Origin: Varanus komodoensis
Taxonomy: Eukaryota > Chordata > Lepidosauria > Squamata > Varanidae
Length of the DNA stretch: 64,000 nt
Assembly: GCF_004798865.1 (NCBI RefSeq)
Contig: NW_025335468.1
Location: 1,063,472-1,127,471 of the forward strand
Direction of reading: 5' to 3'
In this document: piece after piece, positions 10,861 through 22,302 of the stretch
How the letters are laid out: each line of letters starts with the position of its first letter
Position numbering within the stretch: position 1 is the stretch's first letter
Position numbers and translations under genes: made by a program
The notes under the pieces: generated by a model
What the model saw: the letters and a program-made list of their open reading frames with translations, nothing else
What the model was told of the DNA's origin: nothing
Database searches by the model: none

Positions 10861-12455
10861 AATGTTTGCTAACTCCATCACTTTTCGCCTTCATTTCCTA
10901 TTCTTTTCCCACTAACTACCACCACACTCCCATTAGCAAATGACCAAGTGGATAGACATCAAGAGCCAAACTTGCTGCCTCAGACTACCAGATCTGTCCA
11001 ATATAAGCATAACCTCCCTCTGTCTTTATTGCCTTCTTTGTTAAGTGGGAAGGCACCGGATGAGACCTACTTTTGAGGGGATAGAAATTAACCCAAGGCT
11101 ACTCCTACGCTTGAATGATACATTCTTTCATGATCGTACCTTTTTTCTGCTTCAGTGGGGCATCCTGGTTTTACAATACCAAGTTAAGACCAAGTTCACT
11201 AAAAATTAAGGCAGCAGATAAGCAGGTGGCAGCTGCGATGAAGGGACAGGTAAAGAATCGGATGTACCTTCGGGAGGAAAATAAATCAAACACCCCAATA
11301 TGTACAACTAGGTTCACGTTTTATGGCTTCTGGACAGCAAGAGATATTCTAAGGAAGTTTAAGGGATGTGTCTATGTTGTTGGGCTGCCTGTGCCTCACA
11401 GAGGGACAGGAAAACAAAATTCTGCACCAGTTCTACAGTCTGTGTAGATTATATAAATTAAGGGGCTTTGAGCAAGGAAAGAGCATGTGCAGGCTGTAAG
11501 GACAAAGAATTCCCTGTCCTCTAAATATTTACTGGAACATTATACCACCTTCAAACATTCTCATTGCTGCCTATTTCAAAGTCCTATTTTGTTTCTCTCT
11601 TTCCCTTTTTCGTTTCTTTGAGACACAGCCTCTAAGTGTTTGAGACTTGCTATGTATTACCTGTGAGTCTGTCTGTCAATACCATAACATCAAGGCCTTG
11701 AAACTGGAAACCTGAAACATGGCACCCTAGAGATGTGTATGTCACTTTTATTTTGTTTTTAAATTGCATAAATTAATTTAAATGGGTCCATTAAATTGTT
11801 TGAAGCCTGCAGTACCATCTTCATTCATTAGGTGACAAATCTCCTTAATTGGTGCATAGCTCTGTATGAATAAAATCTGAAGCCAGGAGGTGATGTTCCA
11901 TGGGACAGTTTTATGACTGCCACTCACCTTCAGGGGAGTGAGATGGACAGAGCCCTCCCTCGGGGGCTACAAAAGTGCCCTGGGGCAGGAGGACATGCCT
12001 CAGTGTCCCAGAGTCTCTGGCTTCCTTCACTCACTGTAGGCAGAATGTGTTCAACTCTGGCAACTGTGTAAGTTTGCTTGAAGAGCCCTTAGTTTGCTTT
12101 ATCAAACTAAGAGCTCATCTAACCAGTGCAAAGCAAGGTATGTTTGCTAGTGTAGACATAACAATCAGCTATTTATATACATTTGTCAGGAAGTCAGATT
12201 TCAGGCCAGATTCCAGCCTGTGTGGTAAAGGTACCCATGGACCCCAGTGACAAAACTAGGAGGGCAGTGAGAACAGTTCCTTTGTGTGTGGCTTCTGGCT
12301 CAGGGTGCTGCACATTCACGAAGGAGACAGGTCCCTTGAGATCTTTTCTTGGCCTCAGATGAAAGTCTAGCTTTGAATTGGTGGGTGTCCTGTTATAAGT
12401 CATACTTTTCAGTTAGTTTTCAAGAGCTTTTCTAAATGAAGGAGGGCCTGTGAGC
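10861..12455. other. No supported gene
   Basis: A 110-codon frame (11115-11447, plus) includes an acceptor-like TTTCTGCTTCAG at about 11145-11156 and a donor-like CAGGTAAAG near 11248. No protein family is recognised. No classified repeat. Confidence 0.45.
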
Positions 12456-12458
12456 AGG

Positions 12459-12509
12459 CTTTCCCAAGCAGGTGCTCTCCAGATGTTTTGGACTGCAACT
12501 CCCAGTATT
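12459..12509. repeat. Palindromic MITE-like repeat, copy 2 (left arm only)
   Basis: AGGTGCTCTCCAGATG followed by TTTGGACTGCAACTCCC, cut off where the CR1 3' terminus begins at about 12508. A CCTGACCATT block resembling the next part of this repeat occurs at about 13822, beyond the CR1. The CR1 may therefore have landed in the repeat. Confidence 0.55.
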
Positions 12510-13725
12510 CATAGAATCATTGAATCATAGAATAGTAGAGCTGAAAGGGGCCAAGAAAGCCATTGCATCCAACTCCCTGCTGTTACAGGACACCAATTTA
12601 CACCATCCCACTCAGGTGACTGTCCAGTTTGCTTTTGAATGTCTCTAGTGTGGGAGAGCCCAGCACCTCTCTAGGCAGCTGGTTCCACGTCGTATTGCTC
12701 TGACATTGAAGAAACTTTTCCTGATGTCCAGCCTGAATATGGGTTGTCACAACTTGAACTGATTACTCTGTGTCCCACCCTCTGGTATCAATGAGAAGAG
12801 ATCTTGTCCTTCCTCTTTTTGACAGCCTTTCAGGTACTTATAAAGTGACATTATGTCCTCCCACAGTCTTCTCTTCAGTTCTCAGGGTTGAACATACCAG
12901 TTCTCTCAGTTTCTCCTCATAGGGCCGTGCTTCCAAACCCTGGATCATTTTTGTTGCCCTCCCCTGGACTCTTTCCATTTTTTCTGCATCTTTCTTAAAT
13001 CTTGATGCCCAGAACTGGACACAGTATTCCAGATGAGGTCTGACTAGCGAGGAGTATAGGGGAACTACTACTTCTTGTGATTTAGAAGCAATGCTTCTGT
13101 GAATGCATCCCAAAGTAACGTTTGCCCTTTTTGCGGCTGCATCACATTGTTGCTTCATACGTAGCCTGTTGTCCACAATTACTCTGAGGTCTTTTTCCTT
13201 TTCAGTTCTGTTGAGCCGTATATTCCCCATCTTGTATCATGTACTTGGTTTCTTTCTCCTAGGTGAAGAACTTGGCACTTGTCCCTACTAAATCTCATTC
13301 TGTTGCTTTCTGCTCAGCATTCCAGTTTATTAAGATTGCCCTGGATCTTCATTTTCTCTTCCAGAGTGTTCACTATTCCATCCAGTTTTGAATCATTTGC
13401 AAATTTGATTATTGTTCCTTGTACTTCCTCATCTAAATAATTAATAAAGATGTTGGAGAGCTCTGGGCCCAGGACTGAACCCTTCACACCCCACTAGTTT
13501 CCTCTCTCCCGTTTGAGGAGGCGCCACTGACGAGCACTCTTTGTGTTTGATTTAGCAGCTAATGTTGGATCCTCCTCATAGTTTTTCTATCTAGTCCACT
13601 GTTTGCTAGTTTGTTTATCCAGATGCTGTGAGGCACTATGTTGAAAGCTTTGCTACAAAGGTAGATTATGCCCACAGTGTTTCTACTGTCCATTTGGGAG
13701 GTTACCCAGTCAAAAACTGAGATTA
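12508..13725 (-). mobile_element. CR1 LINE, 5'-truncated
   Basis: The 3' end (low coordinate) has the CR1 terminal signature: ATTCATAGAATCATTGAAT, then TAGAGCTGAAAGGGGCCAAG and CCAACTCCCTGCTG. Moving 5' on the minus strand, the reverse-transcriptase C-terminal part is readable at 12838-13230. The segment above it has an ANDSK remnant of the FADD motif (near 13400). A catalytic-aspartate block resembling IIYL-SKAF lies near 13640-13690. The element moves by target-primed reverse transcription. About 1.2 kb of the usual 4-5 kb remains, so it is dead by truncation. Several reading-frame changes suggest an old copy. Confidence 0.9.
12838..13230 (-). pseudogene. CR1 ORF2 reverse-transcriptase C-terminal remnant
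   Basis: A 130-codon frame carries the conserved CR1 C-terminal blocks. These are DLRVIVDNRLRMKQQCDAA near its start, then VPLYSSLVRPHLEYCVQFW, then RVQGRATKMIQGLE. In intact CR1 this lies just downstream of the polymerase palm. Here it is detached from a usable start and the upstream frame is disrupted. The last 20 or so codons run past the normal family end. Confidence 0.88.
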
Positions 13726-13810
13726 TTATTATTATTTATTTATTAAAACATTTTTATGCCGCCCCATTCGCCGAAGCCTCGGGGCGGCTTACAACATAGC
13801 TTACATTAGA
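13726..13810 (-). mobile_element. LINE/SINE 3' tail fragment
   Basis: (ATT)n and TTTATTTATT, then TTTTTATGCCGCCCC, then a GGGGCGGCTTACAACAT block. On the minus strand this reads as a ...GGCGGCATAAAAA...AATAAATAAAT tail, typical of squamate L2-like LINEs and their SINEs. Only the tail is present. It contains an internal GCCGCCCC/GGGGCGGC inverted pair. Confidence 0.55.
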
Positions 13811-13814
13811 GATT

Positions 13815-15720
13815 AAATTCCTGACCATTCCAGCCAAGGCTGAAAATACCTGGAAGGGACCAGATGTTGAGAGGGAGCCTTGCTCTTGTGTGTTAATCTG
13901 CTCAAATAGGTTAGTCTAATTCTGAGAGGTGACAGAGGGACAGAATTGAACAGATGACTTCACAGTTTCAACGTTTCAATCTACCATGCAGACAAAGCAT
14001 GACAACCAGCCCGCCTTGGAAAAGGAGAGAGACATGTCAGGACTGAGGGGGAGTAGCAGAGAAGGTGTTCCTTGACCCAGTCACAAAACAACAGGCAGAA
14101 CTAATTACAAATTGTCTGGCATCCTGCCATCTAGTTCTCAAGCAACAAGAGCCAGCCTTAGGTTGCTAGTCAGAAGCTTTTCTGAAAGGGAGGGAAGGAG
14201 AGGAAATTTCAGTTTGGATCCACCTCTTCGCATGGGCACGTGCTCCCCCCACATCTCAAGGAGAAGGCCACTTCGATTTATACCCTTCTCTAACCTCTTA
14301 TGTTGCTGCTGTTGTCGTCCTGTGCCAACGTACAGCGACCCTACGAGTGAAAACCCTCCAAAATGTCCCACCCATGACATCTCCAAATTCAAGGCTGCAA
14401 CCTCTTAAGTGTTCATAAAAGTACTGTGCTTCGAAATCCCTTTCCCAGCATTAAGGTAAGATTCCTGAGCCAGTCTAGTTGGCCCCTATACAAGTAATAC
14501 AGAGAACGCACCACCCTGTCCTTCTCTGCAGAGATCAAACTACCTTGGACCAGCCCTGTCCTCTATACAAGTTCAAAATGCCTACCTGGGGCAGTGCTTC
14601 TCTGAGGAGAATTCCCCTGGGATGGGGGGATTCCCACAAAGCTTTCTGGATTCTGGCTGAAAATGATACTAGGAAAGGCAGAAGTCTGAGTCACCATTTC
14701 CCACCTCAGGCTGCCAGACCTACCTTGAGACATCCGCTGATAAACGAATGTTGCAGGAAGCCTACAGAGGTGAATTCCAGGAAAGTGCCTTCTGCCCACA
14801 CCCAGAAGAGGTGACAGGTCCACCCACCCTTCCCTTCATCCTGTCATAGCTAAACTGACTATAATAAGAATTGCCGCCTGCTCCCCAGTTCCAGCCTACC
14901 AGTAAGGAGCCCTTCTTCATCCATGACTCAAGCACCAGCTGTTCCACATTCCAGGAGTGCCCCCCTTTCCACTCTCTCATCTATAAAAGTCACCCACTGA
15001 CGCAAATCCTCCCACCCCATAAAACTCAGGCACAGATTTAGATTTGTTATTGACAGTGGAAGGGAGGAATTGGACACCCCCAGAGGCTGCAAGATGGGCT
15101 GCTGTCTTACTCCAATAATCCCTTCCCTTTCAGGAGCTTTGGAGGAGAAGAGCTCTCCTTGCAGAGCAGCGATGCTGTTCTCTTGAGGATGCTGTGGAGC
15201 ACTGAAGACGGAGGGTTTTGGGCAGAGTCAGGAGCACCAGTCCCTCTTCGGTCCAGTCATGAAGGCCTCTAGAGATACAACAGAAGCAGGAGGCCACGAG
15301 AGGCACAGTCCTACGGCTGCTGGACACTGCCTGTCTGGCTGCCAGGATAGGCAGAGTCCCTGTTGCAACCTCAGGAAAGCCCCCATCTTTGGAGGGCCCC
15401 CGGCATCCTCTCAACCAGCATCATTCTTTCCATGCTTCTTGAAGTCCCAAAGACAGACGAACATTCGCCCGAGGTGTGCTGGGAGGGTATGCCAGGGACT
15501 GGGGAGTGGGGGGTGGGGGTGAGGTGTCATCAGCTTCTGCCAAATCCAAACATCGCAGGGAGGAAGGAAAGAGCAAAAATCAGCTGTCTAGATGTTTCTG
15601 AGAGTGAGAGGAGTGAAGGGGCAATCCTTGTCTACATTTTCCTCCCATCCTTAATTGGATGCCTGCCACCTTACAAGTTTGGAAGGTTAGAAGCAACCCC
15701 ATGGGATTGAGCCTGACCTA
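13815..15720. other. No gene or classified repeat
   Basis: Unassigned sequence with several overlapping open frames under 115 codons and no domains. A possible remnant of the fold-back repeat sits at about 13820-13870. Confidence 0.5.
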
Positions 15721-15725
15721 GCAGG

Positions 15726-15762
<37 letters not shown>
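15726..15762. repeat. (GGCT)n microsatellite
   Basis: About nine GGCT units abutting the (TTTA)n tract that follows. Confidence 0.95.
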
Positions 15763-15765
<3 letters not shown>

Positions 15766-15766
15766 T

Positions 15767-15811
<45 letters not shown>

Positions 15812-15865
15812 GCTTTTATATACCATCCCATTACTAGCATCTCAGAGGTCTGACAGAGGCCTGCC
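15766..15865 (-). mobile_element. SINE/LINE 3' tail with (TTTA)n
   Basis: A (TTTA)n run (15766-15809) followed by ACGCTTTTATATACCATCCC. On the minus strand this is the GGATATAAA-type tail plus (TAAA)n of the SINE/L2 group. Nothing of the body beyond about 15865 is recognisable. Confidence 0.55.
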
Positions 15866-15926
15866 AAACCTCTTTCAGTCCCAGGTCTGAGTTTCATTTC
15901 AGGGATGTTCTCAGATGCCTTAGATT

Positions 15927-15959
15927 AGTGGCTTGTTCTAAGGCTTAGAACAAGCCACT
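15927..15959. repeat. Perfect 33-bp palindrome
   Basis: Left arm AGTGGCTTGTTCTAAG (15927-15942), one central G, right arm CTTAGAACAAGCCACT (15944-15959). The 16-bp arms are exact complements. No MITE-like surroundings or coding context are seen. It is not a Rho-independent terminator in any meaningful sense in this eukaryotic context. Confidence 0.95.
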
Positions 15960-15960
15960 T

Positions 15961-18350
15961 GCAGTTCCGGTGATGCAGGGAAACTGGCAACTGGAGTATT
16001 CCCCAGCGCATGACTTTCTTGAAGACCTTTCCCTGGAGAGGAAGCTGTCAGGGCTTGAACTAGGAGATGCCAGATCTAAGCTCACCATGGGGTGGACCAC
16101 AAAACTGCTGTTAGGTCAGCAACCTAACCCTAAGTGGTTAGGTACCCTCTGGCCCTGACTAGACCCACTCACTCATCCAGACTGGATGTTGGACACTCCT
16201 GGGCAGGAAGGGCTATAAAAGGAATTCCTGAGTTCAGGTGTACTCATGTGTGCTTTGTCTCACTTTTGAGTTCTGTTCCTTGACTGTTCCTTGAGGCCAA
16301 TTTCTGGTTCAACTGCAGGTCTAACACTCGATTAATTCATGCTTCTGACTCTTGGCTTATTCCTTGACTTTGACTTCTTGGGTTGTCATGGGTCACTACC
16401 TACAGTGCAGCCTTGACAAGACGAGTGAGCAAGTGCAGGTGTTTGCATTGTGTTCAGAAGGCTCCAGTGCAGGATTGAGCATTGTTTATGTCAGCAGGGA
16501 TCACATTATATTTCAGTTAACAGTTCACAAGCCAAAACAATCCATCCCCACAGGTTGCTCAGAATTGGCATCAATTAACAGTAAGGGTTTCTCAGGCATG
16601 GCTGGATGCTGTTGTGTGGTTATCCATTGCAGGCACCAGATCTGAGGCCCACTGAGCAGCAGGAACTCGCTGGGCCACCCTAAAAGGAGTATTGGCTCCT
16701 CCTACGATCCCCCATCTCCTCACCATGTCTGGCCCTCACTCATTCACTTTCTCTCTCACCATGAGATGGTGGTATTGCATGCCCTTCTTGCTCCTTGTTG
16801 GCACTCTGAGGGAGAGGCTGAGTGAGTGAATGGGAGAGATAAGAACAACTATTACCACCTGCTTGTTTGTTTGCCTCTCCTTTACCAAGAGCAGATAAAC
16901 AGTAGCAGCCGCTGCTTTTCTTCCTTGCTATTGTCATGGACAAGTGAGCAAACTACATCTTGGGAGTGGAGAAGTGCGCTTGCTGCTGCCCATTGTCTCA
17001 TGTGAAGGGTACATGGTGGGTGCTCCTCCTCCTTGCACTTGTCATGATAGGCGGCAGATAAACAATGATGGCGGCACCTCTTCATTGCCAGCAATGAGCA
17101 GAAGATGAGGAAGCCATGGTGCCGTGGCTCCGGATGCCAGAGACTCCTCGGCCCAAGATGCTGGAGATCCCTAGCCTAAAATCTCTGCCCATGGGCCCAG
17201 ATTTGCCACTCCTGAGCCCAGCTGCTGCACTCGGCCGGCACACCCTTCTCCGCGAATTTACCTGGAGCTGGTGGACTAATACCAGCAGTGCAAGCATCAT
17301 GAGAGCTTGGGCAGATGGAGAAGGGCTAGGTCAGAGACCTGTCCCTTGAAGGCCTTCCTTTTGAGAGATGGGTGAAGCCTTGGAGGGGCTGTCTGGACAG
17401 AACAAGAAGCAGCTTCAACTGGGACTGAAACCTTGGTGAGCTCCCCTGTCTTGCCCCACGGGCTCCCCCTTAGGGCAGAACCCAACAACTCTTCCTGCTT
17501 GCCATTGTGACAGCCAAGGGACAGATGGCGGCAGTGACTCCTCCCCCTTCTGCTTCTCCTCACCACCACAGTTGCAGCAGCCTCTTGCTCTGGCAGCCCT
17601 CCTTCGCCAGGGGGTGGTGCAGATTGGCCCCAGTGGCTTAGCGTGGGGGGCCCAACAGGCAGCTGAGTGGCTGCTGGTGGAAGTGGTGGGAAGGCACAGC
17701 AGCTGAGGACTCCGGCTGCTAGCTGGGCTCTGGCAAGTGCCTGAGCATCCCAGTTTTGACACCGAAGCAGTGGCCATTAATTTGGTGCAAGGCTGAGTAA
17801 TTAATGTGCTTTCTGGAGGATCTCTCAAAAGGCAGATTTGTAATGGTTTGCAGCTTTTCTAGAATGAATAGCAGAGAATGATAAAAATGGGTATGAAACG
17901 CAAAGAGAGATGGATTGCTTTCCTCCTCCCCTTCCCCCATACAGGCAGCCTGGGCGCTGAAGGCCAGATCAAAGCAAGAGGTGCCTGTTGCCAGCCCGAA
18001 CCTAGTGTGACCCTCAGCTGCAAGACATGGATCCTCACCCTATCAGCAGCCATGCAAATCAGCAGTGCTTCTGCTGTACTGGCAAGAAGCAGAAGTAAAC
18101 AAAGACAAATTTAAAAAGTTTGACTTGGGGGATTTCCTCCCCTCCCCTTCCTGCCAAAGAGAGAGGTCCTACCTGTCCAACAGAGTCCACTAGGAGAAAG
18201 GGTACTCTTGATTCGCTGCTGCAAACTCCTCATTCAATATCCCCACCGTGGATGCATGTAAGCAAGTTGGGTACAAACTTACAATCACAGACTGTCCTTC
18301 ACAAGCATATTAAACTCTGTTTTCAAAGCTGTGGTTATCTTTGCTCTGGC
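15961..18350. other. No supported gene; GC-richer patch
   Basis: 16050-16350 has a TATA-like GCTATAAAAGG at about 16210 and TTGACT-rich sequence, but no paired repeat or polyadenylation signal. 16890-17560 contains loosely similar segments (GCAGATAAACA at 16893 and 17047, GATGGCGGCA at 17065 and 17524), hinting at an old duplicated repeat. Open frames here have no domains. Confidence 0.4.
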
Positions 18351-18351
18351 A

Positions 18352-18378
18352 ACTGTTATAATGTGTTATTATAACAGT
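18352..18378. repeat. Perfect hairpin, 11-bp stem
   Basis: ACTGTTATAAT, loop GTGTT, ATTATAACAGT. Arms are exact complements. No flanking element recognised. Confidence 0.9.
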
Positions 18379-18379
18379 C

Positions 18380-19115
18380 TGTAATCTGTGCGTTTCTAAC
18401 AGGTAGAAGTCATCAGATTTCTATTAAAGGTTAGTTTCTGGTTTTTACTTTTTGTATTCATAGTCTTCATTAACCTAATTATCCCTCACTCATGAATTTA
18501 ATTGCCCCTCTGCAGTGTGAAGGATAAGAATAATTAACAATAACCTGTAGAAGATCTCATAAAAAATCAAACATCCAGGTGCTAAGCAAGCAACTGAAAA
18601 CATAAGGAGGGAGCTTTCTGGTTACCCCACGGTATCCTCATAATAGGTAGGTGAGGTTGACCGAATGCCTCCTGCATGATGGAATCTTCATGGCTGACAA
18701 AGGATCTTTAAGCCCAAATCTTCTTAATCCATTGCCAGTCTTCTAGCCACTATACAACACTGTCCCTATACTACAGCTCACGAGGCTATCATTTCTGTCT
18801 GCAGCCTCCTTTTTCATTCCTTCAATCTCTTCTCCTAGGTTACTCCATTCCTGTACCCATTCTAGTTGTTCTTTGTTGCAGTTAGGCCGGGGATAGACAA
18901 TGATTTTCTAGAGAGTTGGAGACTGTGGAAGGAGGAGTTGTTGCTTGTAGCATGTACTGACCACCCCATTTAAACAAAAACAAAAACCCTCTCACAACCA
19001 GTTTGCATTTTGTTTCAAAAGTCTGCCACACCTGTTTGATCAGGGTCAACACTGGCACATGTGCACACTGTGAAAAACGATGCCTCTTGTAAGCAATGTT
19101 CAATTCTCTTAAACA
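18380..19115. other. No gene or classified repeat
   Basis: AT-richer unique-looking DNA; nothing recognised. Confidence 0.5.
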
Positions 19116-19124
19116 TCTATTGCC

Positions 19125-19385
19125 TGTCTCCAGTCTTACAGTTTTTCAAAATGGCTGACCAAAACTGGACATGGCATTCCAAATGAGAACTCATTACTGC
19201 CTGATACTATATCAATGTTTGGCAAAACCCTGCCTAATACATCTGGGAATCCCATTTGCTTTATGCGCAGCTGTCTCAAATTGGCAGCACATGAGAATTT
19301 TGCCATTGACTGAGATACACACATCTGATAATATATCCAAGGATCAACTCTGCAGCAAAACATTAAGTTTGGGATTATTCCTGGC
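19125..19385 (-). mobile_element. Old CR1 fragment
   Basis: On the plus strand it reads CCAAAACTGGACATGGCATT, CCAAATGAGAACT, then GGAATCCCATTTGCTTTATG, GCAGCTGTCTCAAATTGGCA and a GAGATACACACATCTGATAA stretch. These line up in order with the CR1 ORF2 3' region seen at 13000-13200 and 42600-42790. It is more diverged than those copies. Confidence 0.65.
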
Positions 19386-19429
19386 TCTTTTATTTGGTGC
19401 TTCAAGTGGAGTTTCAAGCTAGCCACCTG

Positions 19430-19985
19430 GAAGTAAGAATAAAAGAGCGCAGTGCAGCTCCATATGCTCCTCTTGCCATTGTCAGCTTTTCCACAACATT
19501 GACTTTCATGCTGCTGACCTATCTAAGCTTTCGACAATGCCAGTAGTGACTGGAATGGACATCTGCAGCATCACATCTAGAAGCTTTTGCTTGTACATTC
19601 AGGTCACAGCATTTGAGCTGTTGGTCAGAAAGTGGAAGAGGCTTTAATCTTTTCCATCTGATTGACCATTCCTTCAAGGTGAATTTAGCATTAACACTTC
19701 CTACTGACACAGTTTATTTTGACTAATGGATCCTGCACACACATGCACCTATTTAACACATTTGTTTTGTAAATAAATATAAAAATAAGCACTCAAAATC
19801 TAAACTGCCCACATGAAAGATAAGTCACAGCGAGGGGGGACACATTAAGAGCTCCATCTCATGATTGTTTAGACAGAAAAGGGGTTCTACAATACCCAGC
19901 ATCCCGCAGCCAGCCATGCCATGCCAATTGCAGAGCCTTTTCTTATCTAAATATGCACAGAATTGCACTCTTAGGATCTATATCA
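19430..19985. other. No gene or classified repeat
   Basis: Nothing recognised. Confidence 0.5.
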
Positions 19986-19989
19986 GTCA

Positions 19990-20106
19990 TTCCCAAGCCT
20001 TCTAATGTGCTAGACTACAGTTCCCATCATTCAAATGCCATGCTCGCTGGGGATTCTGCAACTTTGAGCCCAATGCATCTGGAAGCCACCTGGTAGAGGA
20101 AGGCTG
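19990..20106. repeat. Palindromic MITE-like repeat, copy 3
   Basis: CTAGACTACAGTTCCCATCA, then CATGCTCGCTGGGGATTCTG, then ATCTGGAAGCCACCTGG. Left arm, centre and right arm of the fold-back repeat in the expected order, with about 110 bases in all. Confidence 0.65.
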
Positions 20107-20109
20107 ATT

Positions 20110-21837
20110 TAGAATTTTGTGCTCAAGTAGATTGCTTTGCTGAAGTGAAGGAGAAGGCAGAGAATCCTGAGGTTTCCCTTGTGGCTGGGATTGTAGAGAA
20201 CAGTGAGAACTTGGGAGCCGAGGCTAAGAATGCAGAGTGAAGAAGAGAAACAAACAGAAGTTTAGGGCACTAAATTTGAGACTTCCACATATTACAAGGA
20301 TGGAAGAATTAAATCAGCTTTGGAACTTTTCTACCCAAGGCTGTCAATCCCTTCATCTATTTTCAATTTTGTCCCAAAACTGATATCCCAACTGTTCACA
20401 AAAGCTCTTCCTTTCCTGTCGTTCCAGTATAGAGCCCATTGGTGAAGCTGTGCTATAGCAGAATAGCTTGAAGAGAAACAGGTCCATTTCCCCCATACTC
20501 AAAATTCCTGCTCCAAAGAAAGAAAACAAACTGGGCACTCACATCATCCATAAAGAGGCTGTGGCCATTAGAAGTAACCATTAGAAGAGATCACAAGTGC
20601 ACAAGAAATGGTGACGTGTGTGGAAAAGCCTCCCTAGTGATCAGAAATAACATAATAAAGGAGCCACAGGCCAATGATAGCTTCCCGTTGAACAGCAGGT
20701 TCGGTTGTAGCCCAAGCTAGGCTGTAGTTATGCTGTGAATCTTTCAGAAGAAAACCAGGGCCTTCTTGTGGGTAGCTCACCAAGCGATGGCCTCTTTCCA
20801 ACGTCATGGGAAAATCTAGAGTCAGTGCCATTAAGTTCTGTAAGTGTGGCAAAGAACTGAGAGAGAGAAAGAGAGAAGTGGGGTTAGTGTTTAGTTGGAA
20901 GGAGCATGTATTCAACTATGCCATATGGGGAGGAGTGCACAATCCCATAATAAGAACATCCTGAGAAGTCTGAGAGAGGGGTGAGTCAGCAGGGGAAGTG
21001 CTTGTGATGTACCCTGCAACACCACATAAGCATCATGCAGTGGGTTTCCACAATACTGCCCAACAAGCTCTTATTTTGGGGGAACCAGTGCCAAAATTTA
21101 GCTGTGGGCATAACAGCCCTTCCTCGCCAGTCTTAGTGGGGGATTAGCTACCAATGCTGACAAAAGCACCACCAGCTCCTGCTCCTGCTCCTGCATTGCC
21201 CCAGTTGCATGCCTTTCCCCATCTCAGATGAGTAAAGCCACCCTCCCCAGCGTTCCTTCTGCAAAGCTACCAAGCAGTGGATGCTCTTGCAGTTCCTCTG
21301 AGCCACCTGCTCCCCACAGTCATGGCCTGTCCTCCAGGCAGCTCTGGCCAGTGTCCAGCCTAAGGCAGCCCAGCAGGGTGCTCTTTCATTTGCTGTTCCA
21401 CCCCATGAGATGAACAGCCTGGGCTCAAGGCAACCTGGATTGCTCTCATCAGAGAACTGCCTTCCCCCTGGTACCAGATCCGCCAGTGCCAAGGCAGGAT
21501 CCGTCTCTTAACCTGTGTTTAATAAATTAGCCTCAAAGCAGCCTTAATTCTTCAGAAGCATTTGAAAGTGAATAATTAGAGCAAAGAAGTATGTAGATAC
21601 TAGCTGAGCAACTCTTTTGATCTCTCCCACTCCTTGGAAACCTTTTTCTTTGGTGAAATGAGTGTTGAGCAATTTAGTAAGGAAATTCAAGTGCATGATA
21701 TGTACTGAAAAAAGTCAACAGCAAATGAGAGGCTGACAAGCATTTTCTCATTGGGAAGCGGGAGTGGTGCTAACACCCTTCTATGCTAGATTGGTGCAGA
21801 GATGAGTAGGAAGGAAGACCATACGAAACAATGTAGC
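20110..21837. other. No supported gene
   Basis: 20385-20600 may hold a relative of sequence at 8690-8990. 21148-21492 holds open frames on both strands without domains. Confidence 0.45.
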
Positions 21838-22000
21838 TTCCATATAGCCTGAAGTACCTGATCCTGCCTATATTGGAAGCTAAAGCAAAGCTGGGCCTGG
21901 CTTAAATCTGGGTGGCAGACCATGTTGTGAACTGCCCAGAGAGCTTTGGCTATGGGCAGTATGGAAATGTAATGAAGAATAACAATAATCCTGGGAAAAG
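21838..22000 (+). mobile_element. 5S rRNA-derived SINE with L2-like tail
   Basis: Positions 21838-21921 follow vertebrate 5S rRNA: CCATATAGCCTGAAGTACC, CTGATCCTGCCT, GGAAGCTAAAGC, GCTGGGCCTGGCTTA, GGTGGCAGACC. This order covers roughly 5S bases 10-92, including diverged A- and C-box promoter parts. The next segment, GTGAACTGCCCAGAGAGC, GGCTATGGGCAGTATGG and AAATGTAATGAAG, is an L2-type LINE tail like that at 39630. 5S-headed SINEs are known in vertebrates; the family cannot be fixed from one diverged copy. It could also be a 5S pseudogene sitting next to an L2 tail. Confidence 0.6.
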
Positions 22001-22218
22001 GTACTTCAGCTCCCATGATACAGCAGGACAACAGTGGAGAATGCTTTGCAGAGAAGAGTAATATAACACACGGATGCTGTTCTGGGGAAAATTTTGCAAG
22101 CAATGCATTATTAAAGGATGCTGCTATGGCAGCACGCTCCTCTTTCTGTACTCCTTCCCCTTGCATTGCAGTTATGCAGCCCTGGGAAATAGACTGTGTG
22201 GTTGGGCTGCACCTCCGA

Positions 22219-22302
22219 TCAGCCCCAGCCAGCATCAACGATAGTCAGGGACGATGAGAGTCCAGTGTAACCACATCCGGAGGGCCACAGCTTGCTTAAC
22301 CA
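22219..22302. repeat. Palindromic MITE-like repeat, copy 4 (partial)
   Basis: CAGCCCCAGCCAGCATCAAC, GTCAGGGACGATGAGAGTCC and ACATCCGGAGGGCCACAG match the centre and right arm of the fold-back repeat. Confidence 0.55.

Noticed and set aside
11145-11447. Exon-like block with acceptor- and donor-like sites
   Set aside because: Splice-like motifs are common by chance; the encoded peptide has no recognisable family and no neighbouring exons were found.
16050-16350. LTR-like promoter region with GCTATAAAAGG
   Set aside because: No polyadenylation signal, no paired repeat and no retroelement coding sequence nearby.
16890-17560. Loosely repeated GCAGATAAACA / GATGGCGGCA segments
   Set aside because: Similarity is short and scattered; not enough to define a repeat unit.
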